Positions 14,385 to 26,030 of a DNA stretch of 64,000 nt are shown one piece after another. The notes beneath the pieces are model-generated. The model saw only the letters and a list, made by a program, of their open reading frames with translations. It ran no database searches and was not told the origin of the DNA. Source of the stretch: Letharia columbiana (lineage: Eukaryota; Ascomycota; Lecanoromycetes; Lecanorales; Parmeliaceae); the NCBI RefSeq assembly GCF_014066305.1, contig NW_023501068.1, positions 589,251 through 653,250 on the forward strand, in the 5' to 3' direction. The position numbers were made by a program, and so were the translations under genes. Numbering within the stretch: the first letter of the stretch is position 1; every line of letters starts with the position of its first letter.

Positions 14385-14710
14385 AAGGAAATTTCTATAG
14401 ACTTTATTATCGGCTTATTAGCGAGTAAGTATAAAGATATTATCTACGATACTATTCTAGTTATAGTAGATCGATTTATAAAAATAGTAAGATATATTCT
14501 TATATCTACTATAATCGATATTACTTAGTTAATAGAAGTATTTTATTTTAAAATAGTATATCGCTATAATATACTAAACGGTATTATTAATAATAGAGAC
14601 TCTATATTTATTAATAACTTCTAGTTCGCTATTTACTTTTATTTCAAAATTAAGCGATATTTAAATATCGTCTTTCACTCGTAAATCGATAGATAGATCG
14701 AGCGGTAAAA
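14385..14710 (+). pseudogene. Gypsy integrase core remnant
   Basis: A continuous-looking but stop-ridden frame shows integrase core landmarks: an ISIDFIIGLLAS start, an ILVIVDRFIK box, a GIINNRDSIFI segment (family GIVSDRGSVFT) and the terminal FHPQTDGQTER region, now with TAG and TAA at the Gln codons. It belongs to the gypsy element that encloses it. Confidence 0.8.
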
Positions 14711-17280
14711 TTAGATACTAGAATATTTCTTACACATATTCGCTAATAATAAGTAAAACGTTTAAATAAAATAACTATTAATAATAGAGTTCGCTTATAT
14801 AAATAGTTAGTATTCCTTTATTAAAACGACATCGTTCTTTCTAATATATAAATATTATTCTAAAATTCGTTAGAAGATTAAGAACGACTTCGTTAAGGGG
14901 GAGGTATTCGCTATAAATAATAGAATAAAGAAGTTATAAGTATTAAGGGATAAGATAATAGAGCGTCTTTATAGCGCGGTTACGACTTAGTTTAAGTATT
15001 ATAATAAAATATATTAATTTTAAAGCTATAAGATAGATAATTTAATAATACTAGTAATTAAGAATCTAAAGTAGAAATATCTAAATAAAAAGTTATCTTA
15101 TAAATTTATAAGATTATTTTAAATTATAAATAAGATAGAGGCGTAGATATATTATCTACTTCTATTCTTAATATATAGAATCTATAATATCTTTTATATA
15201 TTATTATTTAAGCTTTATTATTTTCGCGATTATAATAATATAGCGAAAGCCTTTATATAGATTCTCGATCTTATTAATAATAATAAATTTTAAAAGATTA
15301 AAGAAATTATTAATAAGGTTAAGTATAAGAAAGATATTTAATATAAAGTTAAATAAACTAATTAAGATAAAGAGTATAATTAATAACTATTAGATAATAA
15401 ACTTATTAATATTAATAAGCTAATCTAAGTCTATAAGTAAGCGAGTAATAAGCGAAAGTATTAAATAATAAATAATAAGTCTCTTATTACTAAAGAGCTT
15501 AATTAATTATATAAATTAATGATAAGTAAGTAGAGGCGATAAAATAAGATATAACTATCGACTAGATTAGATATATTTCTAGATAATACTTATACTACGC
15601 GCATATTTCTCTATACTTACTACTATTAAGATATAGATTAATAAAATAATTATATTATTTAGCTATCTACTAAGCTCTACTATAAAGAGAATTTATCATA
15701 TTAAGATATATACTATTAATATAGATATATTTTTATCTAGAATAGTTATTAAAGAATTATCTAAGAGCCCTACGCTAGCGCTATTACTAAAAAAAATCGT
15801 TATTTAAGTATTCTCCGCTATCTTAATATTAGATTTCGAGTTAAATTTATCGATCTAGTTTTTTAATAAAAAGATAATTAAAGTATAATCTTCGTATTAA
15901 TACTCGTTAACGTTTATCGTATATCGACGAAGGCTCTTAAGCTTCTTTTTTAATAACTCGTTTATTCTCTTTAATTTCTTTATACACTTATATATCGCTA
16001 TAAGCTAGTCTTAGAAATCTATAATTATAATAAAGATAGCCGAAGTTATCGCTATCGTATATCTTTATAATTTATATTATTAAGTAATCTTCTTATTAAG
16101 CTTAGCTCGTCGGCGAGATAACTTTTAAGATTATCTAGCGCGGTGATAACATTATATTAATTTTCTTATCTACGTTTAAAGGTATAGAGAAATTTTAATA
16201 TAATAACTAATACCGCGCCTTTCGATCTTATAGTTATTATAGAGAGAAGATTTATCTTAAATATATAAATCGTTATTTTAATAAAAGTAAGTTCTATATA
16301 ATAAATTAGATATTAGAACTTATTAGTAGATATATATATAAAGCGATAATAGTAGAAATAGTTAAGGGTTAGTAGTCGCGTCTATAAAACGACTATATAT
16401 TTACTATTAAAGTTATTATTATTATTAAAAAAGAGTATTATAAAATTATTAATTTACGTATTAACGCGATTAATAATAATAAGATATTTATAATAAAGAG
16501 AAGTAGACTATTAATATAATAAGATATATTATATTTATATTAGTATTAATATTAACGTTATAGCGCTAGAGTAAGCATTTATAAGAGAGGCGTTAGAAGT
16601 TATAAAGAATAAAAATAAATAATTCGAAAGGAGTTTTTATACTCTTTATTATAGCGTTATTACTAGTAGATAATATCTAGTAATATAGATAATAGCGACG
16701 CGATAATATTTTATTATTATCTATAAAACCGCGTCGCCTAGCTATCGTTATTATTTCTACTATTATTAATTAATAATCGAGAGTATTATCGCGAACGCGT
16801 CGCTCTATTAATTACTCTCTTCGAATTTCTATAATAAAGATTATTATTACGTTGCTTCGCTATAGATATAATACGCTATAGAAATAACGTTATCTATAGA
16901 AAAACTCTTCTCTCTTCTTTTATCTATTAGGTTTTTAAGATTTTATTATAAGTTTTTAAATCTAATATTATTCGCTATAGAGGCTATTAACTAGCGCTAT
17001 AGAAATACTAATACTAAGCGCGTCGATTTACTATAGATTATTATTAATTAATATTATAAAAGCGATATTATTCTCGAAGATAGTATTAATATTATTATAT
17101 AATATATTAGTAACGCGCCTACGACGTATAAGAATTAATTCTATCGCGTTATTAGAATAATATTATAATCTTAATAAATCGACTCTTTTCTCTTATTTCT
17201 CTATTAGAGTTTAAAGGTTTTTTAATAAGTATTCTATCTTTATTTAGACGTCTAGAAATTAAGGCCTAGAAGAAGAGATA

Positions 17281-17557
17281 ATTATTAGATTTAATACGTT
17301 ATGAATTTTAACGTTACTTACGCTAAGACGTCGATATCATATATATTATATTAGAGTCTCTTTTAGAATTTAGTTTTAATAACATATCTTATATACCTAG
17401 AGACTTGGCGAATATAGATCTATTTCGTATATCTCGAAGTTTTAATATTTCTTAGAGATTAGTTCTACTATTAAATATACTATTAAACTCTATAACGACA
17501 CTACATCTTTTATAGTCTATATTCGCTAGCTAATTATTAGTAAACTACGCCCTTATA
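17281..17557 (+). repeat. 3' LTR of the gypsy element
   Basis: Partner of 10435-10711 and somewhat less mutated (keeps ACACTACATC and GACTTGGCG where the 5' copy has A/T). The preceding 16.6-17.2 kb stretch is AT-rich with short self-complementary blocks and no gene. Confidence 0.85.
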
Positions 17558-17562
17558 ATAAG

Positions 17563-19048
17563 ATCTATAGATTCTTAAATCTTAATATATTAAACTTAAT
17601 TAAATTATATAATATTAAAAAATTGAAATTATATTATTAATATACTCTATATTTTTCAAATTTTTAAATTTTATTAATATACGAGTAAACGCCTATGAAT
17701 TAAATTTATAACTATTTTTTTAATCAGGGCTGTCGAGTAAATTTGACGAGCGAACTTTTAATAGACGATATTTAAATTCGTTGCCTTCAAATATTTATAA
17801 GATTAAATTTAGTAATTCTTTTTTTATATAAAAGCCCATATTTTATTCTATAATTTAAAAAAAAAATCTTAAAACTTAATAGAAAACAAAAAAATTATTT
17901 CAAAATCAAATAATGTATATCTGTTTTTTGATCAGGGCTGTCCGGCTGTCAGCGATCTTTGGTGACGGAGCGAACTTTGATAAGCGATATTTGAATTCCT
18001 TGCGCTTCTAATAATTATAAGACTAAATTTAAAAATTCTTTTTTTATCTAAAAGCTTACATTTCGTTCTATAATTTAAAAAAAAATCTCAAAATTTTAAT
18101 AGAAAATAAAAATATCATTCTATATGTTAATAACGTATATCTATTTTTTTAATAATTACGAACGCTAATTTATTTACCCGCGATATCTAATTAAAAAGCG
18201 TAGATCTATCGAATTTATAATTAACTATATATAAATTTAAGATTTTCTAGCTTACTTTTATCTTATTCTTTTATATATATTAATTAAAGAGTATTAATAT
18301 ATATAAAAGAATAAGATAAAAGTAAGCTAGAAAATCTTAAATTTATATATATAGTTAATTATAAATTCGATAGATCTACGCTTTTTAATTAGATATCGCG
18401 AATAAATAAATTAACATTTATAATTATTAAAATATTCTTTTACTACTTTTAATCATTTAATAACTTTATAATTTTCTATTAAAATTCGTTAATTTTTTTT
18501 TAATTTTAGTTCGCAGCTTACGCTTTTTAAGAATAAAAGAGTCTTAAAATTTAATCTTATAATTCTTTAAAGGTATAGAATTCAAATATCGCTTATTAAA
18601 GATCGCTTATTAAATTTACTCGATAGCTCTAATTTAAAAAAAATGTTATAGATTTAATTTATAGATCTTTACTCGTATATAATATTAAGTTACTTATTTA
18701 ATCTTTTTTAAATATTATTATAAATGAATTATTAAATTTAATTAAAAAGATTAATATTAAATAATTTTATACTTAATTAAAATATCTATATTTCTAATTA
18801 TTTTTATATTCTATTAAAATTTAATTATTAAAAATATTTATATAATTTATCTTCTTTTATTTATTATAAATATATTTTTAAAAATATAATTATTATTATT
18901 ATTTATCTATATTAAATTATCTCTTAATAATTATATTAATATAAATAGAGAATTTATAAATAGAGTTAACGTAGTTTTTTATCTAGCTCGAGAGTTAAAA
19001 GCTTAATATATAGATTATACGCGGGAGGCTACATTAGTACGAACGGGG
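17563..19048. repeat. Dispersed-repeat copies including a head-to-head palindrome
   Basis: Copies of the same small AT-rich family seen at 8.9-9.9 kb lie in forward orientation (about 17685-18284) and then inverted (about 18293-18690). The meeting point makes a long palindrome, listed separately. From 18.7 to 19.05 kb the DNA is AT-rich without recognisable structure. No gene. Confidence 0.65.
18179..18400. repeat. Near-perfect 106-bp inverted repeat (palindrome)
   Basis: Arms 18179-18284 and 18293-18400 are reverse complements with only a few differences, separated by 8 bp. Homology continues outward, with more transitions, to about 18150 and 18430 because the arms are the ends of two oppositely oriented copies of the dispersed repeat. 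Confidence 0.85.
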
Positions 19049-19050
19049 GT

Positions 19051-19326
19051 ACTAGGGGGTGCAAAAAGTGACGAGGTTAACTAGGCCGGATTTGGACGTA
19101 ACCACATAGCAACCCCTGGGAGGAGATTTCCCTAGAAGAAATCCAGAAACGGATCGATGAGATGTCGGGACGCTGTTTATGGCTTGTAAATAACAGTGGC
19201 AAGGGTATTAAATCAGCTACGTGGTGATCTGATAGTGGTAGAATAGCAGAAATGTAGCCAGTTTGGTCTGGAGAAGCTATGTCCAAATCCGTCCTAGTTG
19301 GCCTCGTCACTTTTTGCCCCCCTGGT
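19051..19326. mobile_element. Small TIR-bounded element
   Basis: Imperfect terminal inverted repeats of about 46 bp are visible at 19051-19098 and 19281-19326. Each arm contains CAAAAAGTGACGAGG, then CAACTAGG (left arm TTAACTAGG), then GGATTTGGAC when read inward. Differences between the arms are mainly transitions. The 180 bp between them hold no coding potential. The size (about 276 bp) and lack of a transposase suggest a MITE. I cannot define a target duplication. Confidence 0.65.
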
Positions 19327-19738
19327 GGGGGACTGTCGAAGGGGGACTGTCCGGAGTCAAGTTGCGAGTTGCCGTAGAGACTCAGCCTTACTCGTACAGG
19401 GCTGTGGTCTAACCGTATCGGGCTAGCCTTGCTTACCGCGAACTTATGTAAGCCTTTTGCTCGTAGCATCAGAACTTCTACCCTTAGTTAATTCATACTA
19501 CTTGAACTTACACACATAAAACTTCGTCGGGTCATCTACATCTGATAGTATATCTCTCATTCTCTGTATCAACCCCTAATCAAACCGAATCGATATTGAT
19601 TTTAGCTTTATCCAAACCTCCCCCCGCCGGCTCGCGCCCTCAACCGCTAAATCGAAGCCGATGTCAAGATGCTTGCTTCATGTGTCCCCCCGTCTCGAAT
19701 TTTAGTTCCACAAGCGACTGCATACCTGACCTGGTCAG

Positions 19739-20764
19739 TCAGTATCCGTACTTCTTCGAAAAGAAATCGGCCAAAAACCCAGCGGAGATCGCGGTGCCGA
19801 CATAACCACTTCCAGGACCAAACGCCCAAGCGCAACTGTCGCCGTCTTCCAAATCGACAACCCAAATCATCCTTGCCAACAGGAGAGCGGCTCCGCCACA
19901 CGATATAGCGTAGTATGGTGCGCCAAAACCTGCCAGTTGACCCGCCAATACCAGAAAGTAGAGCTGCACGGCAGTCGCTATGTAGCAGGCTGGTTTCGTT
20001 CCCTTCCTTCCGAGGCGTACGGCGAGTCCTTTGACGCCAGCCTTCAGGTCATCGAGGTAATCCTGATGAGCGTAAATGGTGTCAAAGATGACAGTCCAGA
20101 TAATCCCAGCGATGTATAGACATGCCGCTGACTGGGCCAGTGGTGCTTCGATGACTTTGGACACACGGGCTGAGAGATCCAACGACGGGTCCAACAGAGG
20201 CGTCAGCGGATCCTTCCCGACCATCGCAGTCACCAGAAAGATGGCATAAGACAGCCCGAATCCCAGCTCGACTTGGGGGTAGTTTGTGCAGCGCTTCAGG
20301 AAGGGGTAGATGAACAAGAGAACGCCGTCTACGGTGGCGTGAATTAACGTCAAATTGTCGAAGGGTAACAAGATGCAGACTCCAACGGCAATCTGTACGG
20401 CGGTGAAGAAATGCGCCTGCACCGTCGTGACGGCACCCCGTGGAATAGGCCTCACTCGGCAGCGAGCGACCTGGCGATCAAAGTCCTGATCTTGGTTGTC
20501 GTTCCAGGTGCAGGTAATGCCGCGGAAGACGGTGGTCCATAAACCCATGTGCGCTGCGAGGAGCACAAGAGCTTTCAGATCAATATCGCTGGAGAATGGG
20601 GGGATGTTGATGGCAAACCCAAGCCCTATCAAGTAGTGCCAGTAGAAAGCCCAGAACCCTGACAGACGGTCGAGACGCATGAGTTCGGCGTACGGAACCC
20701 ATGCGTCTGGTATGAAGCGAAAGAGGCCATGACTCGGCTTGCTGTAGCCTTTGACTTCATTCAT
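19739..20764 (-). CDS. UbiA-family membrane prenyltransferase
   Basis: A 341-residue intronless frame with the two Asp-rich motifs of the UbiA superfamily: NDNQDQDFD at residues 88-96 and YAHQDYLDD at 231-239. These bind Mg2+ and the prenyl diphosphate. RPIPRG follows the first motif, as in 4-hydroxybenzoate polyprenyltransferases (COQ2). Several hydrophobic segments (about 64-82, 118-152, 165-182, 215-232, 255-290, 318-335) fit a multi-pass membrane enzyme. There is no evident mitochondrial presequence, and fungal meroterpenoid clusters use COQ2 relatives of just this size, so a specialised aromatic prenyltransferase is as likely as a ubiquinone enzyme. No polyketide synthase or terpene cyclase is nearby. 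It stands alone between two RIP islands. The start was chosen because it gives the usual family N-terminus. Confidence 0.85.
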   Translation of the reverse strand: MNEVKGYSKPSHGLFRFIPDAWVPYAELMRLDRLSGFWAFYWHYLIGLGFAINIPPFSSDIDLKALVLLAAHMGLWTTVFRGITCTWNDNQDQDFDRQVARCRVRPIPRGAVTTVQAHFFTAVQIAVGVCILLPFDNLTLIHATVDGVLLFIYPFLKRCTNYPQVELGFGLSYAIFLVTAMVGKDPLTPLLDPSLDLSARVSKVIEAPLAQSAACLYIAGIIWTVIFDTIYAHQDYLDDLKAGVKGLAVRLGRKGTKPACYIATAVQLYFLVLAGQLAGFGAPYYAISCGGAALLLARMIWVVDLEDGDSCAWAFGPGSGYVGTAISAGFLADFFSKKYGY

Positions 20765-21035
20765 GGCGGGGGAGGGACTGGTACCGTCCGGGCTATGATG
20801 GGTATACTTGGTATAGGACTGCCAGGGTCACTCATAATAGAGAGAAGCGGTATGATGATGGGTAATATATGCAATCCCCCCGAGGGCCCAGGGTCGGAGG
20901 ATTGGAACGGGAAGGGCTATCGTACTAGTACTAAAGCCTCGGGGCCGGACCTATCATCACCTTTATCCTTTATTATAAACATCCGTATCTGCTACAGAAG
21001 AAATCAGGGTATTTCCTGAGAGCAACAGATTAGGG
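20765..21035. other. UbiA upstream region, no gene seen
   Basis: Normal-composition DNA 5' of the prenyltransferase. It contains GC-rich blocks but no recognisable open frame, promoter motif or repeat. It should hold the UbiA promoter. Confidence 0.4.
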
Positions 21036-21256
21036 ACACATACATAAAGGATTTACGTAGCATAAGCGTGGCAGTCTGGCCTGAATTCTTTAGTTACCTT
21101 ACGGAGCTTTTTCCGTCTTACCTGCATAGAAACGAGGGGGCGGATCCATGTATGAAGGACTTACATAGTATAAGCGTGGCAGTCTGGCCTGAGATTCTTT
21201 AGTTGCCTTACGCAGCCTTTTCCGTCTTACCTGCATAGAAACGAGGGGGCGGATCC
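21036..21256. repeat. Tandem duplication of about 110 bp
   Basis: Two adjacent copies (about 21036-21147 and 21142-21256) share ATAAGCGTGGCAGTCTGGCC, TTTCCGTCTTACCTGCATAG and an AAACGAGGGGGCGGATCC end. Differences are almost all transitions, plus one single-base insertion and one G/C change. Short open frames crossing it on the minus strand are not convincing genes. Confidence 0.8.
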
Positions 21257-22980
21257 TAAAGGCCGTAATGATGACCGTCTCGTCCACCAAGGCTGCCCGA
21301 AGCTGAGATGCTTGGTTGTCCCATGTATAGAAACAAGGCAATGGGTAGCAGACCTACTGTAGGTCCCCACCAGGGAACGTCGGTAGTTCTCCGAATCGTC
21401 GGTGGGTGTAACCACGGGATACGATAATCTGGGCATTGTAACTCCTTGGTAGTGAAATCTTGACCCGCGTTATCACACCGCATACGTTCCATAGCAATTT
21501 GTGTCGTAGGTTCGTCAGTATCGGACACCTCGGAAGCCTATCTTAATGTCAGGGGTATGGTGCACTACTGAGTGGCAGACTGTTAGAAAAGGGGCTTTGT
21601 GGGTCTTAAGCGCCGAGAGGACCCTAGATCGCTTAATCTACATACGCTTGACGGAGTCTTAGCGGATAAGCTTAGATAAGCGATCCCCTCGAGTTTTCTT
21701 TACTTTCTTAAAAATTAATTTTATTATTAAATCTATATATAAATATATATATCTTTTTAATTCTATATTACTATATAGCTTTAAAGCTCTAATTTAAAAT
21801 TAAGTTTAATAATTTTTATTCTTTTAATTCTATTTAAAGATAGCGATTTAAAATTAATATAATAATTACTATAAAAGTATTATTATAATACTTATAAAAG
21901 AAATTACTATTATTAAATATAATATTAAATTAAAATATTATTATAATATAATTAAAGATATTAGAGTATATTATAAATTTTTATAAAAAGATTTTTATAT
22001 TAATTATAGATAATAATTTAAGAAAAGAATTAAGTAATAAGAATATTAATATTAATATAATTAATAGTTACTAAGAAAGTATCTCTAATAAAGAATAAGA
22101 TATTAATTAAGTAAGTAATAAATAAATTTATTTATATATTAAATAATAGAAATTAATATTTTACTTATAGTCGAGATAAATTTATATAAAAATGTTATCT
22201 TTAATTTTTAAAAGTAGAGATTATATTATTTAAATAAAATTAAATATTTTTAAATTATAGTTATAATAGTAATAATAATATATTTAAATTAATAACGATT
22301 TATAAAATAAAGAGAATTTTAATTAAATTTTAATTTTAAATATAATAATATTATCTAGTAATTTCGAAAGATAATTAAGTTAGAGAAATTATTAGTTTAT
22401 TATAAAAAGATAATTTAAAAATACTAAATTTTTATATAAAAGATAAATAAGATATTTTATCTAATCTTAAAAGACTTTCTTATTAAAATCTTTAATAGTA
22501 ATTAAAAAAAGCTATAGACTAATTAAAAGAAAAGATTTTTAAATTATAATTATTAGTATATATAATAGAATAACGTAGAGCTAAATTAGAAAATCTTAAA
22601 TTTATATATATAGCTAATTATAAATTTAATAGATTTACGCTTTTTAATTAGATGTCGTAGATAAATAAATTACGTAATTATTAAAATCTCTTTTTCTACT
22701 TTTAATCTTTTAATAACTTTATTATTTTCTATTAAAATTTAAAAAAAAATTTCAAGTTATAAATCGTAATTTACGCTTTTTAAAAATGAGAAAATCTTAA
22801 AATTTAATCTTATAGTTTTTTAAAGGTAAGAAATTTAAATATCGCTTATTAAAGATCGCTTATCGAAGATCGTTTATCAAATTTACTCGACAGCTCTAAT
22901 AAAAAAAAAGGTTATAAATTTAATTTATAGGCCTTTACTCGTATATAATAAAAAGTTAATAAACTTTCTATTAAATTAAA

Positions 22981-23058
22981 TTATAGATTTAATAAATTAT
23001 AGATTTAATAAATTATAGATTTAATAAATTATAGATTTAATAAATTATAGATTTAATA
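22981..23058. repeat. 16-bp tandem array
   Basis: The unit TTATAGATTTAATAAA is repeated almost five times without mismatch inside the RIP island. Its homogeneity suggests recent expansion by slippage. Confidence 0.9.
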
Positions 23059-23947
23059 TTATTTAAGCGTATATAGATATTAATTAAAAGTAAAATAAAA
23101 ATATATATTAATATTATCTTTAATATCTAAAGATATAAATTAATATCTATCTTAAAAATTAATTTTAAAAAATTAATTCTTTATAAAACTTTATTTTAAT
23201 CTTCGTTATTAATTAGCTAATAGTTAAATTATATTAATTAAGCGAAATAAACTTATAATACTTATAATATACTTAAAGAAAATTTAAATTTAAAAGAATA
23301 TAAAGTAGATAATATTTTTATCTTATAGAAAGATTAATATTAAAGAAATTAAAATTCTTTATATATAAGTAGAAACGAATTATAATTATCGCGTAGATAA
23401 ATTAATTTAAACTTAAAGAATAAATAATTTAGAGATTATAAGTTTAAAGATATATTTAAGAATAATAAATCTTATTTAAATAATATAAAGTATTATAATT
23501 ATAAATAAAAAGAGTATTATATCTCTATTTATATTAAATTATAAAATAGAGACTAAATAATCTTAATAAAATATTAATTATCTTAATTAATAAATATAAG
23601 CTTTATATAATCGACTCGATAAGAAAAGAAAATTTCTTATTAAAGATTTTATAAAGATAAAAATAAAGATAGAAATAATATTTATTTTGTCGTTAATTTA
23701 TAAAGATAGAGTATCTTAAAATAATTAAGATAAGTTAGAGAGTTTTATAAAGATTTATTTCGATAATAATATAGAGATAAATATATAAAATTAATATTCT
23801 ATAGTTAAATAGAATCTAATTAAAATTAATTATCTATAAATCTAAAAAGTTTCTTTTCATATGATTTCCGCCGGGTCCGCACCATAAGCACGATTTAGCA
23901 CGATTTAGTCTATTAAACAGACTTTATCTATATCTAATCCTTTCCGC

Positions 23948-24345
23948 CAATTCCGCCAATTCAGCAACTTTAAAAAATTTTAGCAACTTCAAAAATTTTA
24001 TATAATATACTTTAATATACTCTAAGTACTATTCTATATACATATAACATCAATATATATCATTATCAATATGCGTATCATTATATATACGCATTATTGT
24101 ACGCTATATTAGAGTATTATCCACGCGACTAATTTTATTAAATCGTCTAATTTCGTAGCCAAATTTAAGTTAGCGTTAATACTTATCGCCGTAGAACCTT
24201 ACCGTCGTAACGTCGATTATTAAAACTTTTCTTTTTTATACATATTACTATTAAACTAATAGAACTAGCGGAAAAGATTAGAATAGTTACTAAACCGGCG
24301 GAATTTTAACTGATTTTTAAGATAGTTGCTGAATCGGCGGAATTC
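23948..24345. mobile_element. MITE-like TIR element, about 400 bp
   Basis: AATTCCGCCAATTCAGCAAC (23949-23968) is matched in inverted form by GTTGCTGAATCGGCGGAATT (24325-24344), with one mismatch. A second, shorter CCGCCG / CGGCGG pair lies at 23869 and 24292. The interior is AT-rich and non-coding. Confidence 0.5.
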
Positions 24346-24860
24346 TTAATTTCAGCCCTATTCGCAAGATCAGCAATTTGAAATTTAGCAGGAACTTTTC
24401 AGATTTGCAGATGATATTCTTTTATTAAAATCTATTTAAATGAATAGTAAATTAACTTATTACTATGATATTTATTTAATTATATATTATCTATAAGATA
24501 ATAAAAAGCGTATTAAGCGTTATAAATATATTTTCTATATTATTAATAAGAAATATTTCTTAATAATTTTAAATCTTTTAGTTTTAATTAATAAGTAAAT
24601 TAAGATAAATATAAAAGATTAAATTTAGCGTTTTAAAATTAAAAAGTAGTTACTTAAGATTTAAATATTTTAATAATTCGCGAATATTTTAAAAGAATAT
24701 AAGACTTTTTATACTTTAATTATAATAAGAATAATAATTATAAATAAGAAATAAATTATTAATGTAATTAAAATATAAAGTATTTATATAAATAGCGTAG
24801 AGATTATTCTTAAACTTTCTAATAAGTTAAAGAAATATAAAAATATATTCTTATTAAATC

Positions 24861-26030
24861 AAAAACTGCTCGACGTCGCTACCGAAACTCAAAAAACAGC
24901 CGTCCAGTTTTACAACGATCACGGGCTTGACCTCGTCCGAAAGCTGTGTTATTATAGGTTCAAAGTCGAACAAGGTCTGGCAAAAGTGAGTCTAGAAGAG
25001 GCTCAGAACAACGCCGTTATCATCAGAGCAACAAAGGAGTATCTACGAAAGTGAACAACGCTTTCAGCCTCCTTGATTAAGGTGATTTTGAGGAAGCTTC
25101 AATTCGCTGGGTCGGCTTTGGCAAACTTCTCCTTATCAACAGCTCATACTCTATCTGAATTACAAGCCGCATTTCCCTGTTAGCTAGATACATAAAAAGT
25201 GGTGGACTGATGCATCCTTTAGGGCTTCGTGAGCTTACGCAGTCGTCCTGTGCTCTTGCGGAGCATGCACGTATACATCTAGCGGCTTTTGAAGTCAAAG
25301 AAAAAGAGCGGTTCACTGTAAAAGATCATGTTTGGTTGACTAATACAAGTTCGTACTGTGCATGGATGGATCCACCGGTCGGAGCGGCCAATTCCACCTT
25401 TCTCTGGTGTTCAACCACACAGCTTTCAAACATTGGATTCAATTTTTGGGGGCAAAGCCGGAGGAAAAGAACCAACATTCTTTATTTCGATTGCCGTGAA
25501 GACCTGCAAATCCCTCTGGCTGAAGGGAAGATTTTTTCAAATTATCCTAATATCACGTCAAGCACGACTATTATATTGTTGTAATCTATCGTTGCCCAAA
25601 GGTTACATGATAGATGCGTTTCGAAAGAACAAGGATGTGCATATGTGCATGTTTGATTACCGATCCAATGGTCTTTGCGAATCGCCGGACAGATCGAGAC
25701 GCGGCCAACGCTGCCTTGGAAACATTCAGGAGGCTATTAAGTGCGGTGATTGAACTCAGGAAGAACAAAGAGTTGATCGTGGTGGTCGATCATGTGGACC
25801 AGTTGTCTGGAGAGCCTCTAGCTTCGTTGAGAACAACGCTGCAGGTGATTCATGAAATGATGGATTCTCGACTGGCCACTAAGCTTCATTATGTTCTCGT
25901 GGGTAAACCGATACGAGAGAACAAAGCTCTTAAGGGATTTGCTATCGTTGATGACAATACAGAGTATCATAATAAGCTACAGGGGAATTCATGTTGTTGG
26001 ATTCCGCTGATAGGCTTCTAGAGCGCGTGA
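24861..26030 (+). pseudogene. Decayed P-loop NTPase (NACHT/STAND-like) fragment
   Basis: Coding-like pieces lie in different frames. At 24861-25053 an open frame ends LEEAQNNAVIIRATKEYLRK. At about 25430-25520 a degraded Walker A region reads GGKAGGKEPTFF followed by SIAVKTCKSL. At 25680-26010 the piece contains LRKNKELIVVVDHVDQLSG, a good Walker B box with an acidic tail, then KLHYVLVGKPIRE (sensor-like). The frames cannot be joined without indels, and stops interrupt 25054-25350. It lies next to a RIP island. The family is inferred from the motifs only; it could have been the NTPase part of a HET-NACHT type gene with the HET remains downstream. Confidence 0.55.

Larger units (their letters stand above)
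10430..17562 (+). mobile_element. RIP-degraded Ty3/gypsy LTR retrotransposon with both LTRs
   Basis: Direct repeats of 277 bp (10435-10711 and 17281-17557) flank a 7.1-kb body, with a possible 5-bp target duplication ATAAG at 10430-10434 and 17558-17562. Inside, in forward orientation and in the order of the gypsy class, are a gag CCHC-knuckle relic (about 11746-11800), reverse transcriptase (12629-12985) and an integrase core (14385-14710). Every frame is broken by transition-type stops. The target duplication is only AT-rich, so chance cannot be excluded; the LTRs and domain order are clear. Confidence 0.85.
21600..24860. repeat. Second AT-rich RIP island
   Basis: AT-rich DNA with scarce CA/TG begins just after 21.7 kb. 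It holds an inverted-orientation copy of the small dispersed family (about 22555-22945), a 16-bp tandem array (22981-23058), a TIR-bounded element (about 23948-24345) and stop-ridden sequence without recognisable protein. The left border (21600-21690) carries a short inverted pair around GATCGCTTAATCT and AGATAAGCGATC. The right border grades into ordinary DNA near 24.86 kb. Confidence 0.7.
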
